From positions 15,578,230-15,642,229 of the forward strand of contig NC_045128.1 of assembly GCF_007655135.1 (NCBI RefSeq): 64,000 nt of DNA, given 5' to 3'. The notes beneath the pieces were generated by a model, which searched no databases, was not told the DNA's origin, and saw only the letters and a list, made by a program, of their open reading frames with translations. Shown here one piece after another: positions 10,359 through 21,500 of the stretch. Each line of letters starts with the position of its first letter. The stretch's first letter is position 1. The stretch is from Punica granatum (Eukaryota; Streptophyta; Magnoliopsida; Myrtales; Lythraceae). The translations under genes and the position numbers were made by a program.

Positions 10359-12103
10359 TAGGGATGTGCATGGGTACAGGGTAGAACTGAAACCGATTGG
10401 ACCCTACCCTAACGAGTAGATTCTGGGTAATTCTAATTAGAAACATGGTAGGGTCTGGGTAGAAAAATTGAGAACCGGTGATTTCTAGTTCCGGTTCCTA
10501 CCTACAGGATACTCAGAACCGGAATCGGAACCGGATGATATTATTAAAAAAAAAGTATAAAGTCCAGGCTGGTTGTGTCTCAGCGCCTGAGTTGAGCTTC
10601 TAAATCGAAATCCCTAATTTCCCTCCGTCTCCGACTCTCCAAGGCTGCCCACTGCCCAATCTCTCCGTCTCCGACTCTCCTTCAAGCTCTTCTCCAAATC
10701 CCTAGCAGTCGCCGATCGCTTCCTCTAGCCATCCCCTGGAAGACTGGTACGAATCCCTCCCATTCACAGCTCCACCCCTTCTCAAGCTCGCCAAGCCCCT
10801 CTCCCATTCTCGCCCCTTCTCCCTCATCAAAGTCCTCACCCCACTCACAGTCGTCCCGGCAGCTGCCTACACCCCTTATCCCGTCTCCACTCCAACAACC
10901 CATCTGAAGCTCTTGGGCTCCTTCGTCGCCAGATGCATCTCTTCGTCGTCCGTGAACTCGGCCCACACCCTCGAGTGGAACGAGCCCATCTCCTGCTCTG
11001 AGTTCGGAGCACTGTCAAATTAATGATGATGGTGAGATCTAGCTTCGTGGAAGAAGCCATAAAAGCATTATATGCTGTTTCAGCTTTGATTCAGAACAAT
11101 TTCCCTGGTCAGCAGATGTTTTATGCTGAAGCAGGAGATCTGATGATTCAGGTAAAGTTGTTCGTATTGTAGAAATGTTTTGTTGTCAACAATGTTGTGG
11201 TGGCTTTCTGACTGATAGCTTATGGATTTTCAGGATATTCTGACCAACTCAAGCATTGACATAAGGCTTTGGAGGAAAGCCGTATTTCTTGTCGGGGACC
11301 TAGCAGAGTAGATGCTGGCGGATTCGATGTCGAGGTGGATGCAAAGTCCTCAATCCCTGTCCGGGCTTATTTTTTTTCCACAAGGTCTGTTCTTGATTCC
11401 CTTTCCCATTTCTCGTCCATCTTTTCTTCATTACTTTAATCTTTTCAAGTATCATTTAGAAATGGAGCTGCACGAAGGATTCGATGTGTTGTTCTGAATT
11501 CGAAATTTCTACTCAAATCGAGCTTAGCTTAGTGAAGGTATCACAAGAATTGGGAAATTTTCTGGTGAATAGGCAAGAGAAAAATGGTAACATAAAGAAA
11601 GATTGTAGAAAGACATGATTCAGGGTTGCTTCCTGAGATGAGGAAGGATGGTAAGACCTCATTTACAGATTACTTGATGAAATTAGTTTCTTTCTTCAAA
11701 GAGGTATCAGCATTGTTGGTTCTTCCTGCCTTAGATTTAGGGAGCTTGCTTGTTCAACATGTCTGATTAATTTCTTGAGAACTTTTTAGATTTCCAAACT
11801 TGATTTTTTGCTGTGGGAATATAGAGTATGAGGTGAGAGAGAAGTCGGCACTAAGCACATGGACGGGATGGGATATTTTGTTTGTGGATGGATGTGATAT
11901 TTTCGGTTTAATTTAGCAAGATGAAAAAATTTACAAGTTCCAATAGGGTACCCGGAACCTATGGTATAATACAGGTTCCGGTAGGGTTCGGGTCCAGAAT
12001 TTCACAGGGTAGGGTCCGGTTCCAAAATCTTAGAACCGGTCCCTTACATGGTAGGGTCTGGGTATCGTGAAAAAAACAGGATACCCAGAACCGATCACCC
12101 CTA
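10359..12103 (+). mobile_element. hAT-type element carrying host gene fragments (Pack-hAT-like)
   Basis: The left end TAGGGATGTGCATGGGT and the reverse complement of the right end (TAGGGGTGATCGGTTCTGGG) form short terminal inverted repeats of the hAT type. Both are followed inward by GGTACCC / GGAACCGG-rich subterminal DNA (10375-10530 and 11940-12090). The flanks CACACCAC (10351-10358) and CGCACCGC (12104-12111) match at 6 of 8 positions, both differences being A/G, as expected for a decayed 8-bp target-site duplication. No transposase is visible. The interior (about 10560-11650) is more GC-rich and gene-like, with a retained intron. Confidence 0.78.
10730..11310 (+). pseudogene. Captured gene fragments: unknown exon plus a Fes1/SIL1-like ARM-repeat exon pair
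   Basis: Two coding-like pieces lie inside the hAT-type element. From about 10737 one frame reads DWYESLPFTAPPLLKLAKPL and continues to a stop near 11020; I do not recognise the family with certainty. From about 11028 another frame reads VEEAIKALYAVSALIQNNFP and GQQMFYAEAGDLMIQ, then a GT...AG intron (about 11152-11233), then DILTNSSIDIRLWRKAVFLV and a stop (TAG near 11310). The second piece resembles the armadillo region of Hsp70 nucleotide-exchange factors (Fes1/HspBP1/SIL1), in which paired helices follow the pattern ALYAVSALIRNN...GQ. The intron boundaries suggest capture from genomic DNA rather than from mRNA. The premature stops make a working protein unlikely. Confidence 0.55.
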
Positions 12104-12111
12104 CGCACCGC

Positions 12112-13190
12112 CTCCTGTCATGCTTGTATCCTAATTTCAATTTGAATCTCTTGCCGGCCATTGTCTGTTTTATTCTCTCTTATTCCCCTCGAAGTGGTTT
12201 TCTATCGAGCACTTTCGCAAAAAAGCTGTAATTCTGATTATCACCTCACAGTTACTTTTTCATTAGTAATCTTCTTTACCATCTTTAATGTATTAGTAAT
12301 TAATGCACAAGTAAAATAATGATTTATAGGGGATAATATATTTATATCAATTCAACTTACTAAAATTATTTCCAATTTTCTAATTCTCGATTTAACAAGT
12401 AAAATTATGTTTACTAAAATATCTGAGAACTTTTAAAGTATCTATGCCAATATTAAATACACTTAAAATATAAAAAAATAATACAAGTGAATTGATCTAA
12501 GAGTTCGTATAATTTAGTAATGAATATATTTTTTTGGAATTCAATTAATTAAAAGTATTTTCTTTTCTAATTTTCAATTTTAGAAGTGCATTATTATATT
12601 CTTGAAACTGTAATAAGGTTTTTCAGTTCAAAAAGGATATGGAAATATTTTTCTAAAATTTTTCACACGAGTAATTAGTTACATAATTGAAAGTATAAGG
12701 GGTTTTAGAATATTCCAAAACTATTACAAGTTCTATATTAATATTAAATAAACTTAGAAATTAAAAATGATGCTAAAAGAATTTACTTATTTAAAAGCTC
12801 AATATATGCATGGAATAAATTTATTTTTTCTTTTTATTAAATTTAATTAAAATTGAAACAATTAAGTCCTATGAGCACTTTATTTTGTATAAAGGATATA
12901 AATGAAAATATTTTCTACAATTTTGATATTGAAAATTAAGATTTTTTTAAAACTAAAAGGCATTAATTACTGTAATTTTGATTAAAATAATTTTAATCAT
13001 GTGATTTTACTAATATTATTTGTAAAATATTTAACTTAATGCTTTTTAAGTAAATAATATAGTGCAAATAAAGTCTTTAATAGAGCAAATCAATATTTTT
13101 AAACAATATTTTTAAACATCATGTATAATAAATTATACAAACTTCTTTCACGAATAACACTTCTGCGCAACGCGTGGGTGAAATGATTAG
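12112..13190. other. AT-rich intergenic stretch
   Basis: Very AT-rich, with no domain-like translation on either strand and no clear repeat. Confidence 0.5.
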
Positions 13191-13196
13191 TTGATT

Positions 13197-13424
13197 TCTT
13201 AAAATAATGTGAGGCCACAGGCCGATAACAAACAAAGGAATTGGGCACGGAAAATTTTTTCCGGTTAACTAATAAGAACAGCATCCTTCATTTAATGCTT
13301 CACCACAGATCTCTTAAAACAATCTGAGGCCTCAGGCCGATAATCAACAGATGAATCGATCACGGAATTCGGCTTGAGCAGAACGACGAGCCCTGCAATT
13401 CACCAAGTTAATCTTTTCGACTAC
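13197..13424. repeat. Imperfect tandem duplication, unit about 114 bp
   Basis: The segment TTCTTAAAATAATGTGAGGC with ACAGGCCGATAACAAAC (from 13197) recurs about 114 bases later as TCTTAAAACAATCTGAGGCC with TCAGGCCGATAATCAAC (from 13311). The copies are diverged. Confidence 0.65.
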
Positions 13425-15750
13425 ACACACAGGCGTGTGTGTAACAATTTTAAACGATCTTCAGTATCGAAACGGTATGAAGAACGAAGACACGCAGTTG
13501 GAAGAGGTAATTGGAACGGTGGTGACAGTGATGGGGCGATGATGATGACTGACTCGGTACAAAGGACCTCCCACGCACACCTAAAATTGTTACAATTCTT
13601 TCTTCTTCTTCTTCTTTTTCCCCTTTTGCTATACTATATAAATTCATTAAGTAATATTTTAATATCCTCATATATAAGTCATATGGCGAAAAAAAAAATA
13701 GACCGACAGTCCACTTGGTGTATGATTTTTAAGATAAAATTATTTTTAATTTGTTCGTAGCGCAGGTCATGCCTCTGGTTGAAATAAAATCAAAATGTTT
13801 TATAAAAAGTCTTTAATTTTTAATTTTTATACCAAAGTGTTACTTTTTCAAAAGGTTTTGTGTAATTTTCTCTTCAATATTTTGACATTAGTCGCATTAC
13901 ATAGTAGAGAAGTTCCTTTTTTTTTTTTAATGAATCTTCTTTGTTTATTTTTACTTTTTAGAGAAAGATATAAACTCGAGTCAACCAAATAACCTGACCC
14001 TATAATGGCAGTTTTTTCATATTTTATCTGGTTCCCAGTTGAGTTTCATACTTGAAAAACCAGGATTCGGGGTAGTTCGATCTCTCAGTTACGTCAGTTC
14101 TTCATTTTTTATTAATTTAATTTTTACTTAATTGGATTTGTGTGAATCATTTTCTTTCTAGATTTAGTATAAAATGCGTCGTGCAACTGTTTTGTTTGTT
14201 GATAATACAAAAGCATATTATTGTGAAATTCGTTGGGTACAACTATTCCTTCTGTTTCAAGAACTATACTCAGTTTTATTTCATTCTATTTTATGTTTGT
14301 TGTTCCTTTGTGCTGAATTAGAAACATTTTTCTGATTTGTTCAATTGAGACAAAAACATATCTAATATGTTCAAACCTTATTGGAAAGGAGTGGGCATAA
14401 ATGTGATCGGGTTATATTGTTGCGTGGACTCAAGTAGATTGGGATATCTATCACCTGAACGTGGCATCGTTAATCCATTATAAAACCATTCATAAAATCA
14501 TTATGCACATTATGGAATATAAATAACAATTTTCATTTATACCATAACTGCGGATGCAAAAATATTATTCGTGGTATTACAATATGCTGATATGATGAAA
14601 GCTTTTTGATGGCATAAGTGCAACTGGGAAAGTAGCATCATTGCCCACTCAACCAGTAAGAGATACTTTGGAAGAAGCAATTGGAATTAGTGTTATCAGA
14701 ACCGAACCCGAGCTTGAACCGGTCAAGGTATGGGTTCGTGGGTTCTCGGATTTATTGGACCGCATGTTTAATAAAATATTAAATAAATACTTATATCATT
14801 GTGAAAAAAATATGATAACTAATAAAACCATAAATAAATGAAAAAAAAGTATAAAAATGATTTAGACAAACAAGGATAAAAAAATTGTTTTATCATGATA
14901 AATCCTTAAATTGAACACAATATAGCCCTAAAAACAAGGGAATCTTTGAAGGTCAGTGGTTCAAATCATACCTCACTCATCAATTTTTCCAATTTCTAAT
15001 AAAAATATTTTTTTCTAATTTCTAATAAAAATATTTATGCAACATTATAAAATTCTAGTAAATCAACTGTATCCCATCAACAACAAAAACAACCCCCAAA
15101 CTATATGACAATGTCTCAAGTTAACCGACCTTTTCATATCATTCCAGTAGCTAGAAGTATTAGACATGTAAGAACATGGCAATCTTATCGTCCACAATAA
15201 TAAACCCACTATTATCATCCTTCTTATCAGGAGTAATTGCATAAGCATAAGAATGTATCCACAATTATTCCTACAATTTCTTAAAAATGCAATGGATTCG
15301 CGGTAATTAGCTCTTGATGGTACTTTTGGCCGCTGAAAGATGAAGTTGTGTCCACAATTCTTTTATGCCTTTTCTTCATTAACAATAAGGCCGCAATAAT
15401 TGTAAAAGGGTCCCTTTACTTATTCCTTTACATGATATAGATAAGAATATCGTATAATTAAAGAAAATCATTCATATAAAAACTATTCCCATTAAAAATG
15501 AAGTTTCGAAAAACCTGATTAGAAATAATAAATGTGCAAAATTTTAATGCCAAAACTCAAAAGGCTGCATTAACAAGTCATTAAATCCAAGTGAATTACA
15601 CAATCCATAAGTCAAAAGTCCCCAAGTCCATGAAACATTTTCAAAGTCATCATCCTATAAATTACACCTAAAGCAATTTTAGCTTCCTGTCAACATTATT
15701 ATCCACTCAAATCTAAGATCTTTGGATTTTTACAAAATTTCAACCATTTT
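13425..15750. other. Intergenic, mostly AT-rich
   Basis: No convincing gene. An open frame at 13374-13760 (+) is low-complexity towards its end. Around 14680-14760 there is a short GAACCGAACCC-type stretch reminiscent of hAT subterminal DNA, without visible partner. The rest is AT-rich. Confidence 0.4.
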
Positions 15751-15753
15751 TTC

Positions 15754-16920
15754 ATGATGCAACTTGCCCTCATAGAATACACGTCACAACAATATCAAGC
15801 AATAGCGACAGTTGTATTGGGATTTAATAAAATGTCTTTAATGGTAATTTCTAGTGACATTTATAAAAATCCATTTCTAACCGCAATGGAAAAGGTGATG
15901 GAACTTGTGAAACTGACACAATTTTACTCTAAAGTGATAATTTTAATAAATGTCATAAGAAAATGTGCAAGTGGCATTATAAGATGACATTTGCTGACAA
16001 ACTTTCTAACTAATTCTCTTTAAAGGGTGTTGTTGGTGCACTTGATGGGACTCTGATTCATGTTGTAATAGAACGAAACAGACGAGTGCCTTATAGAGGA
16101 CAAGGTCGGGGTGTGTTTTATCAAAATGTCCTTGTTATCCATGATTTTAATATGTTTACTTTTGTTTGTTTGAATGGGGGGAATGATAATAATTAAAGAG
16201 TGCTAACGGAAACTATGCGAGATCCTTCGAGCAATTTTCTCATTTCCCATTCCAGTGAGATACATAAGAGATGAACTGGATTTTCCGTTATACTTTGTGC
16301 AATTTAAAATATGTGCTCTCATTATCTAACTTTGAAGCTTTTCTTATGCATAATTGTTTTTGTGATGTCTCTTATATATTACTTGCAAATTCACGGTGCC
16401 TTATAAGAGTGGGCGATGTTTGTTGAACTAGATTTTTTGTTATACTTTGTGCAATTTAAAATAAGTGCTCTCATTATCTGACTTTTAAGTTTTTCTTATG
16501 CATTTTTTTTTTGTGATGTCGCTTATATATTACCCGCAAATTCACAGTGCCTTATAAAAGTGTGCGATGTTTGTTGTCCTTTTTCATCGTGGTGATCGCT
16601 CTCATACCAAGGAGGAGTTTTCGATCATGCCCATTAATTTAGAATATAAGGAGATATTTTTCATCGTGGTGGTCGCTCTCGTTGCATAATGTGATTGAGC
16701 GTGCATTTAAGGTTCTCGAAGGGCGCTTCTCCATACTTAAAGGATGTCATCATATCCACATTTATTCAGAGTATGAGCAAATATTTTCATTTTTTTGGGT
16801 AGCAATACATATTTTACTCGAAAGAGCAATGACCAAGATTCTTGGTTTGAGCAATTTGACGAAGAAGAAATTATTTTGGATCGACCGCATCCTCAATCTA
16901 ATTCAATACCCTTAGAAGTT
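15754..16920 (+). pseudogene. PIF/Harbinger-type (HARBI1-like) DDE transposase remnant
   Basis: Near 16026-16300 one frame reads GVVGALDGTLIHVVIERNRR, then YRGQGRGVFYQNVLVIHDFN, a stop, and RVLTETMRDP. That matches the Harbinger nuclease core, including the GALDGT first catalytic Asp region and the block where families read DxxxxFTxVxxGWxGSxHDxRVL. A later frame (16682-16915) reads HNVIERAFKVLEGRFSILKG, the C-terminal R-N-VIER-FGVLKxRF block. The piece with the last catalytic Asp is displaced by tandem duplications at 16273-16575. In-frame stops and lost segments show it is dead. The upstream open frame 15754-15987 may be its N-terminal part. No terminal inverted repeats or TAA duplication were found. 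Confidence 0.78.
16273..16575 (+). repeat. Tandem duplication (about 152 bp x 2) inside the Harbinger remnant
   Basis: Copy 1 starts GAACTGGATTTTCCGTTATA (16273) and copy 2 starts GAACTAGATTTTTTGTTATA (16425). Both contain ACTTTGTGCAATTTAAAATA, TGCTCTCATTATCT and GTGCCTTATAA. A second, smaller duplication follows: TTTTTCATCGTGGTGATCGC near 16580 and TTTTTCATCGTGGTGGTCGC near 16657. Confidence 0.85.
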
Positions 16921-17350
16921 GGATTGCAAACTAATCGGATATGTATGCGAAACTTACGCAGTCAAACAGCATAAGTTTTGTCGTCAAACAGCAAATGTTT
17001 TGATTCGATAGACGAGTTTGATTTTATATGTAATGGATGTCATATCATGATATTGATATGAACAAATTTTATCATTGCTAGTATTTTTTTTGGTAAAGTT
17101 TTATTGTAATATTTTAAATTATGTCAATTTTGTTATAGTATTATAAGAAATTATTTTAAAAATAATACATTGAAGAATGGAAAAAAAATCGTTGGTTTGA
17201 TCAATTCATGCTATAAATAATAAATATGCTCGTACAATGATCTGTTCTCTCACTTTTCCCTTCTATTTCTCTACTTCATCGTTCAATGCGCACCTCAAGA
17301 AAAATTTTCACGTTGAGAAGCCGTGGGTCTGAAATTTTCAACCTCTTACT
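16921..17350. other. Intergenic between Harbinger remnant and gypsy remnant
   Basis: AT-rich with no feature recognised. Transposon ends may lie here but could not be identified. Confidence 0.4.
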
Positions 17351-18149
17351 CGATTGCAAAAATGCCATGAACAACGACGACGACAAATGGAGCTACTTAT
17401 GGCAGGCCAACAAGGCCCCCATGAGTTAGGAGAAGGCCAAGAAGAGGAGCTTCTCCTTAGGAGAAAGTTTGACTTCGACCAGCAGCTGAGCCTTGGTGCG
17501 ATGAATGACAACGAGCGTACTTTGAGCGAGTCAGAGTCCAATAATGGGAATGTTGAAAATCCAATTTAATTCGGCTCTTTTGTGGTAAATTTGCACGTTT
17601 CAATACTAACTCTTCCTGCCATATTTATGGCTAAGAAGTTAATTGTTCGGGTAGATGAAGTGCTACAAGCTGAGATCATACATGCCTCGGAGCTGAGTGA
17701 AGAAGAAGCCGCCCCAATTGGTAAACTTCCGGAGCCGAAGAGCTAAATAATGGGGTTGGCTGCTGTTTCGTTTTTGAGCGAGTTTCGGAGGTAATGTCTC
17801 GGCATTTCCATCCTTTATTTATCACTGTTCACATGTTTGGTATGCCGGTGTCAATGGTTATGGTCGACAATGGAGCTGCGGTGAATATGATGCCCATTAG
17901 TACCATTGCTAAGCTTAATCGAACATATGAGAATATCGCGAAGACGGGAGTGACAATTACAAACTTTAAAGATGTTGTGATCGGCACTCGGGGGTCCTTT
18001 CAATCGACATTCAAGTGTGGTCAAGTGTCACCACTTCAGCTTTCTTTGTTGTAGGTGCCTTGGCTAGTTATAATGTGTTTTGTGGTCGAGATTGGATGCT
18101 CACAACTAAGTGTATTCCTTCTTCTTTGCATCAAAAATGTGTTTGAAGC

Positions 18150-18361
18150 TAGTTCAAGGCCTTTTTTTTTTTTGGTAACCAGGAGTATCCGAGCTTCGCT
18201 CGACTAATTCCCGAGGCTCCATGAACCCGCGGTGGCGCACGGAACAGGTAATCACGCCAAAGGCGCTCCAATGGCTTCAAGGGGTTTCGAACCCGGGATC
18301 AGGTGGATACTTAAACTCCTCCTTACCACTAGGCTAAACTCCTTGGAGTTAGTCCGAGGCC
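18150..18361. repeat. Target-site duplication flanking a SINE
   Basis: TAGTTCAAGGCC (18150-18161) and TAGTCCGAGGCC (18350-18361) agree at 10 of 12 positions and bracket the SINE exactly. Confidence 0.8.
18162..18349 (-). mobile_element. tRNA-derived SINE inserted in the gypsy remnant
   Basis: Read on the minus strand, the 188-bp insert starts with a Pol III promoter. Box A is TAGCCTAGTGG (plus-strand 18326-18336) and box B is GGTTCGAAACC (plus-strand 18283-18293), at tRNA-like spacing. It ends in an A-run (T-run 18162-18173 on the plus strand). The 12-bp duplications on both sides and the resumption of gypsy-like sequence after it support a retroposition event mobilised by a LINE. Confidence 0.88.
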
Positions 18362-18589
18362 GTTCTCTATCAATTTTCTTGCCCCGAATGCTAGGTGCTA
18401 TGATGAAAGTGTCGGCCTTGTTCATGTTATGGGTCAGGATCTGCATGGTAGGTCGACCTGAGCCACAGCCATCAAGGAGCTAGATCTTTATCGAGTACCT
18501 TCTGTACGAACCCAAATGTGGTTCTCATCGGGGCCTGCATGCGCGCTTTTTGATCGCGCGGCTTGAGAGTGTTCACCTTCCCAGGGATG

Positions 18590-21500
18590 CATGACGGACA
18601 CACGCGAAAAGGAATCGCCACTTACCATTTTATGACCCGAAAGTCAAGAGCCGGTAAGTTACTCGGGTCTAGGGGTAGTGATACACCTAGTTTTTCTAAG
18701 GCATTGATCTGTGCGGAACCGGAAAGTCCGAGTTCATGGGTTCATGTTATGTACGAGCCTATATCCCGCACGCCCTTTCGATATTCTAGCTTGCTAGGCT
18801 TATAGTTTTATTTCATTTACCGCGTGAATTAGGTTGCGTTCAGCTTGCACGTTTTGACACCGAAAATTCGGTGAACCAAACAATGTCGGTTGGGAAGCCA
18901 AGAGAGAAGTATGTCCGTATGTCGGGGAATTGGTTCACTATCTTGCGTTACAGTTCATCAAACCATGATGGTTGAATTCTTGCATGAACCGAAACCGTGA
19001 GATCTTGGGATTACTCTTGTCTGGGCAATCATTGGGCCAATTTGATTAGTTCGACTCTCGGACCGTTCGCTTACCGACTGGGATTCTTACAAAAATAAAT
19101 GTACAAAATAAATCCTTACAATGCTCTCAAAATACAACAAATTACAAATAACAAATGGTCGAATCCCAGTCAGTTCGCTTTCTGTTATTATTCTGCTCAG
19201 ATTCACCGTGAGTTTAGGGAAACACCGAAAACTGAACTTCGACATGTGCTCTCAGTGAATAGGGCGTTGGACCTTGTGATCGGTGATTAGGGCGTTGGAC
19301 CCTAAGTGCAATGCGTCCTATGAGTCGAACTCAATCCGTATGGACAAAAAAGAGCAAAAAAGTAACAAACAGCATGCAGATTGCAGATAATGTGTTTGTT
19401 ATTGCCGAGTGTATATGAATTAACAAATTATTAATCTAGGGTTATTTTTGCAAGCAAATGCCATATGCTAATCAAGCAAACGCATGCAAAACATTTTGCA
19501 TTCGGCTTTGCTTCAAGGACCTGACAAACATGGTATCTGTAGTCAAGTCATTTGTGTGTGGATTGCTTTTAAAGTTGTTCTGTATTGTGACACTGAAATT
19601 TCACTGAATTCGTCAAACTTGTGTTTTGACTCTAGATTTGGAACCTAGAGTTTCACCTAACCATTATCTAGTGTTTGGTTAGGTCGAGTGAAAGGTTAAT
19701 CAGCATGTTGCATGTTCTGTGACAGAGATAACCGTTCTAGTTACCCGAGTCTATAATAAGATGACAGAAACTCATCAGTGGATAAGAAAAGGCTTTGCAG
19801 ATGAACCTGCACCTGAACAGGTAGCCATTTCTTACCCTGATACTGTAGTGTTTCTATCAAGCTAACCCTAGGGGTGTCGCTAATTTGTGAAAAGACGATT
19901 TTGCCATTTACTTGAAAATTGTTTTCAGAAAAGGGAAACATTGCAGTGCGGGCCACCTTGACCTGTAGCCGATGTCGACCAATCCCTTGGATCTTCTTGG
20001 GTTGTGCAAGAACCCTGAAAAAGCCAAAGAACTGGTTGATCTTCCCGGAAGTGATCTAGAAAGATCTTTTGTATCCTGACCTGAGTTACCTGAAATCAGG
20101 TAAAAACTCAAGTTGAGACACACAAGTCCTCTCTAGACGTCCGTGCTACATCGGACCACTCGTTTCATAATTTTGGAAATGCGAGTTTTGAAAAGGGCAT
20201 TAATATCATTTGACAACTTGTCGACGCGAGTTATCAATTAATGGTCAATTCATGCAAGATTTGTCGGTGTGAAGTAGGTTTAATCATGTAAGCGCCCGAT
20301 TAACCTGTTTGTGGATTTATTGCTTGTGACTTATCGCCGAATGTAATAAATGTATGGGTTACAGACAATCAGACATATCATGAATTGATCCACTGAATGG
20401 AGTCTGAGTAGCCAAAAAACCTAATTTAATGAAAACGATTCATGATACGAAGTCTAAGACGGGTCTAGGAAGGTTGATGATAATTTGGTTAAAATGACCA
20501 AAATACCATTGGAACCTAAATGGCCTCGAAAGAGTCACTGATACATGAATCCATTCATTTTGCTTTAAAAACAAAGTTTTAAAGACATTTTAATGCGGAA
20601 TTTGCGACGATATTGAAATTACAATTTGTACAAAATCCAAGAAATGGATTTTATCGAGGTAAAGAGACCGTTCTTGACCCAAATAAGGTCGAGGAACCTT
20701 CAGCTCTTTCCTCTTGGGAATAGCCGTGGGTTTCCTTGACCCGTTTCGGGTTTCAAACGTTATCTTTAATCCGATTTCGACTATTTCTCGCATGCTCAAT
20801 ATGTTAAACCCGATAACTGACACGTATTTAACAACGCCGGTATCGCCATGATTTGAAAAACGCATTTAAACATACAAACATGCACAAACACGATATTTAT
20901 GGAATCAATAAAATGATACCAACTTCATGGATGGGGAAAAACATAAAATTAGGGAAACGACTTAAATCGGAGCAAGGAAACCGATTATAATCCGAAGAAC
21001 CATAAAGGGCTCATGGTCACCTTTCCTCAAAGGGAAACCGTGAGCTCCCTTGGTCGTTCGGGTTTAAAACGGTCTCCCCGACTTCGATTTAAACATTTCC
21101 CGACATGTTAACATGTAATACGATGATAAATGTGCATGATGTAATATGAAAATTGCATAAAAATGGAATCTTGTTAGTAAATCATGCTTGAAATACCTTG
21201 TAACTCCCTAAACACAACAAAAATATAAAATTCCTAGCTCCTCTAAGTTGGGAATGGTTAGATCTAGTCCTAGGATGCGGGATAGGACTGTAAAAATCGG
21301 GTTGGACCCCTGCTGGATCAGGTTTCGGGCTGTTTTGGCTTGAACATACTCGAATGGAAGCTACAAACCTGACTGGAGTTGTTTCGACCCGATTGGACAC
21401 CTAAGAGAAAACAGGTCGGTTCGAACAACTCGGGAGGTTTCTCGGAGAGTGCTCAACTGTTCCGGAAAGCTAAGATGATGCTTAACATCCCTGTGGTGGT

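Larger units (their letters stand above)
17354..18570 (+). pseudogene. Ty3/gypsy (Tat/Ogre-like) gag-pol remnant with aspartic protease
   Basis: The frame at 17794-18054 contains MVDNGAAVNMMPISTIAKL, the retroviral-type aspartic protease motif (D-[NS]-G-A), preceded by SRHFHPLFITVHMFGMPVSM and followed by TNFKDVVIGTRGSF. After one frame change the text continues as SYNVFCGRDWMLTTKCIPSS and LHQK, equivalent to the GRDWI-x-x-x-x-x-PSSLHQ block after the protease in Tat-lineage gypsy elements. The protease cleaves the polyprotein in intact elements; here stops, a frameshift and a SINE insertion (18162-18349) destroy it. The charged frame 17354-17569 is probably upstream gag/linker sequence. RT and most of the integrase are missing. 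Confidence 0.82.

Noticed and set aside
18270..18337. tRNA gene suggested by boxes A and B
   Set aside because: No acceptor-stem pairing or anticodon arm. The A-tail and target-site duplication show a SINE instead.
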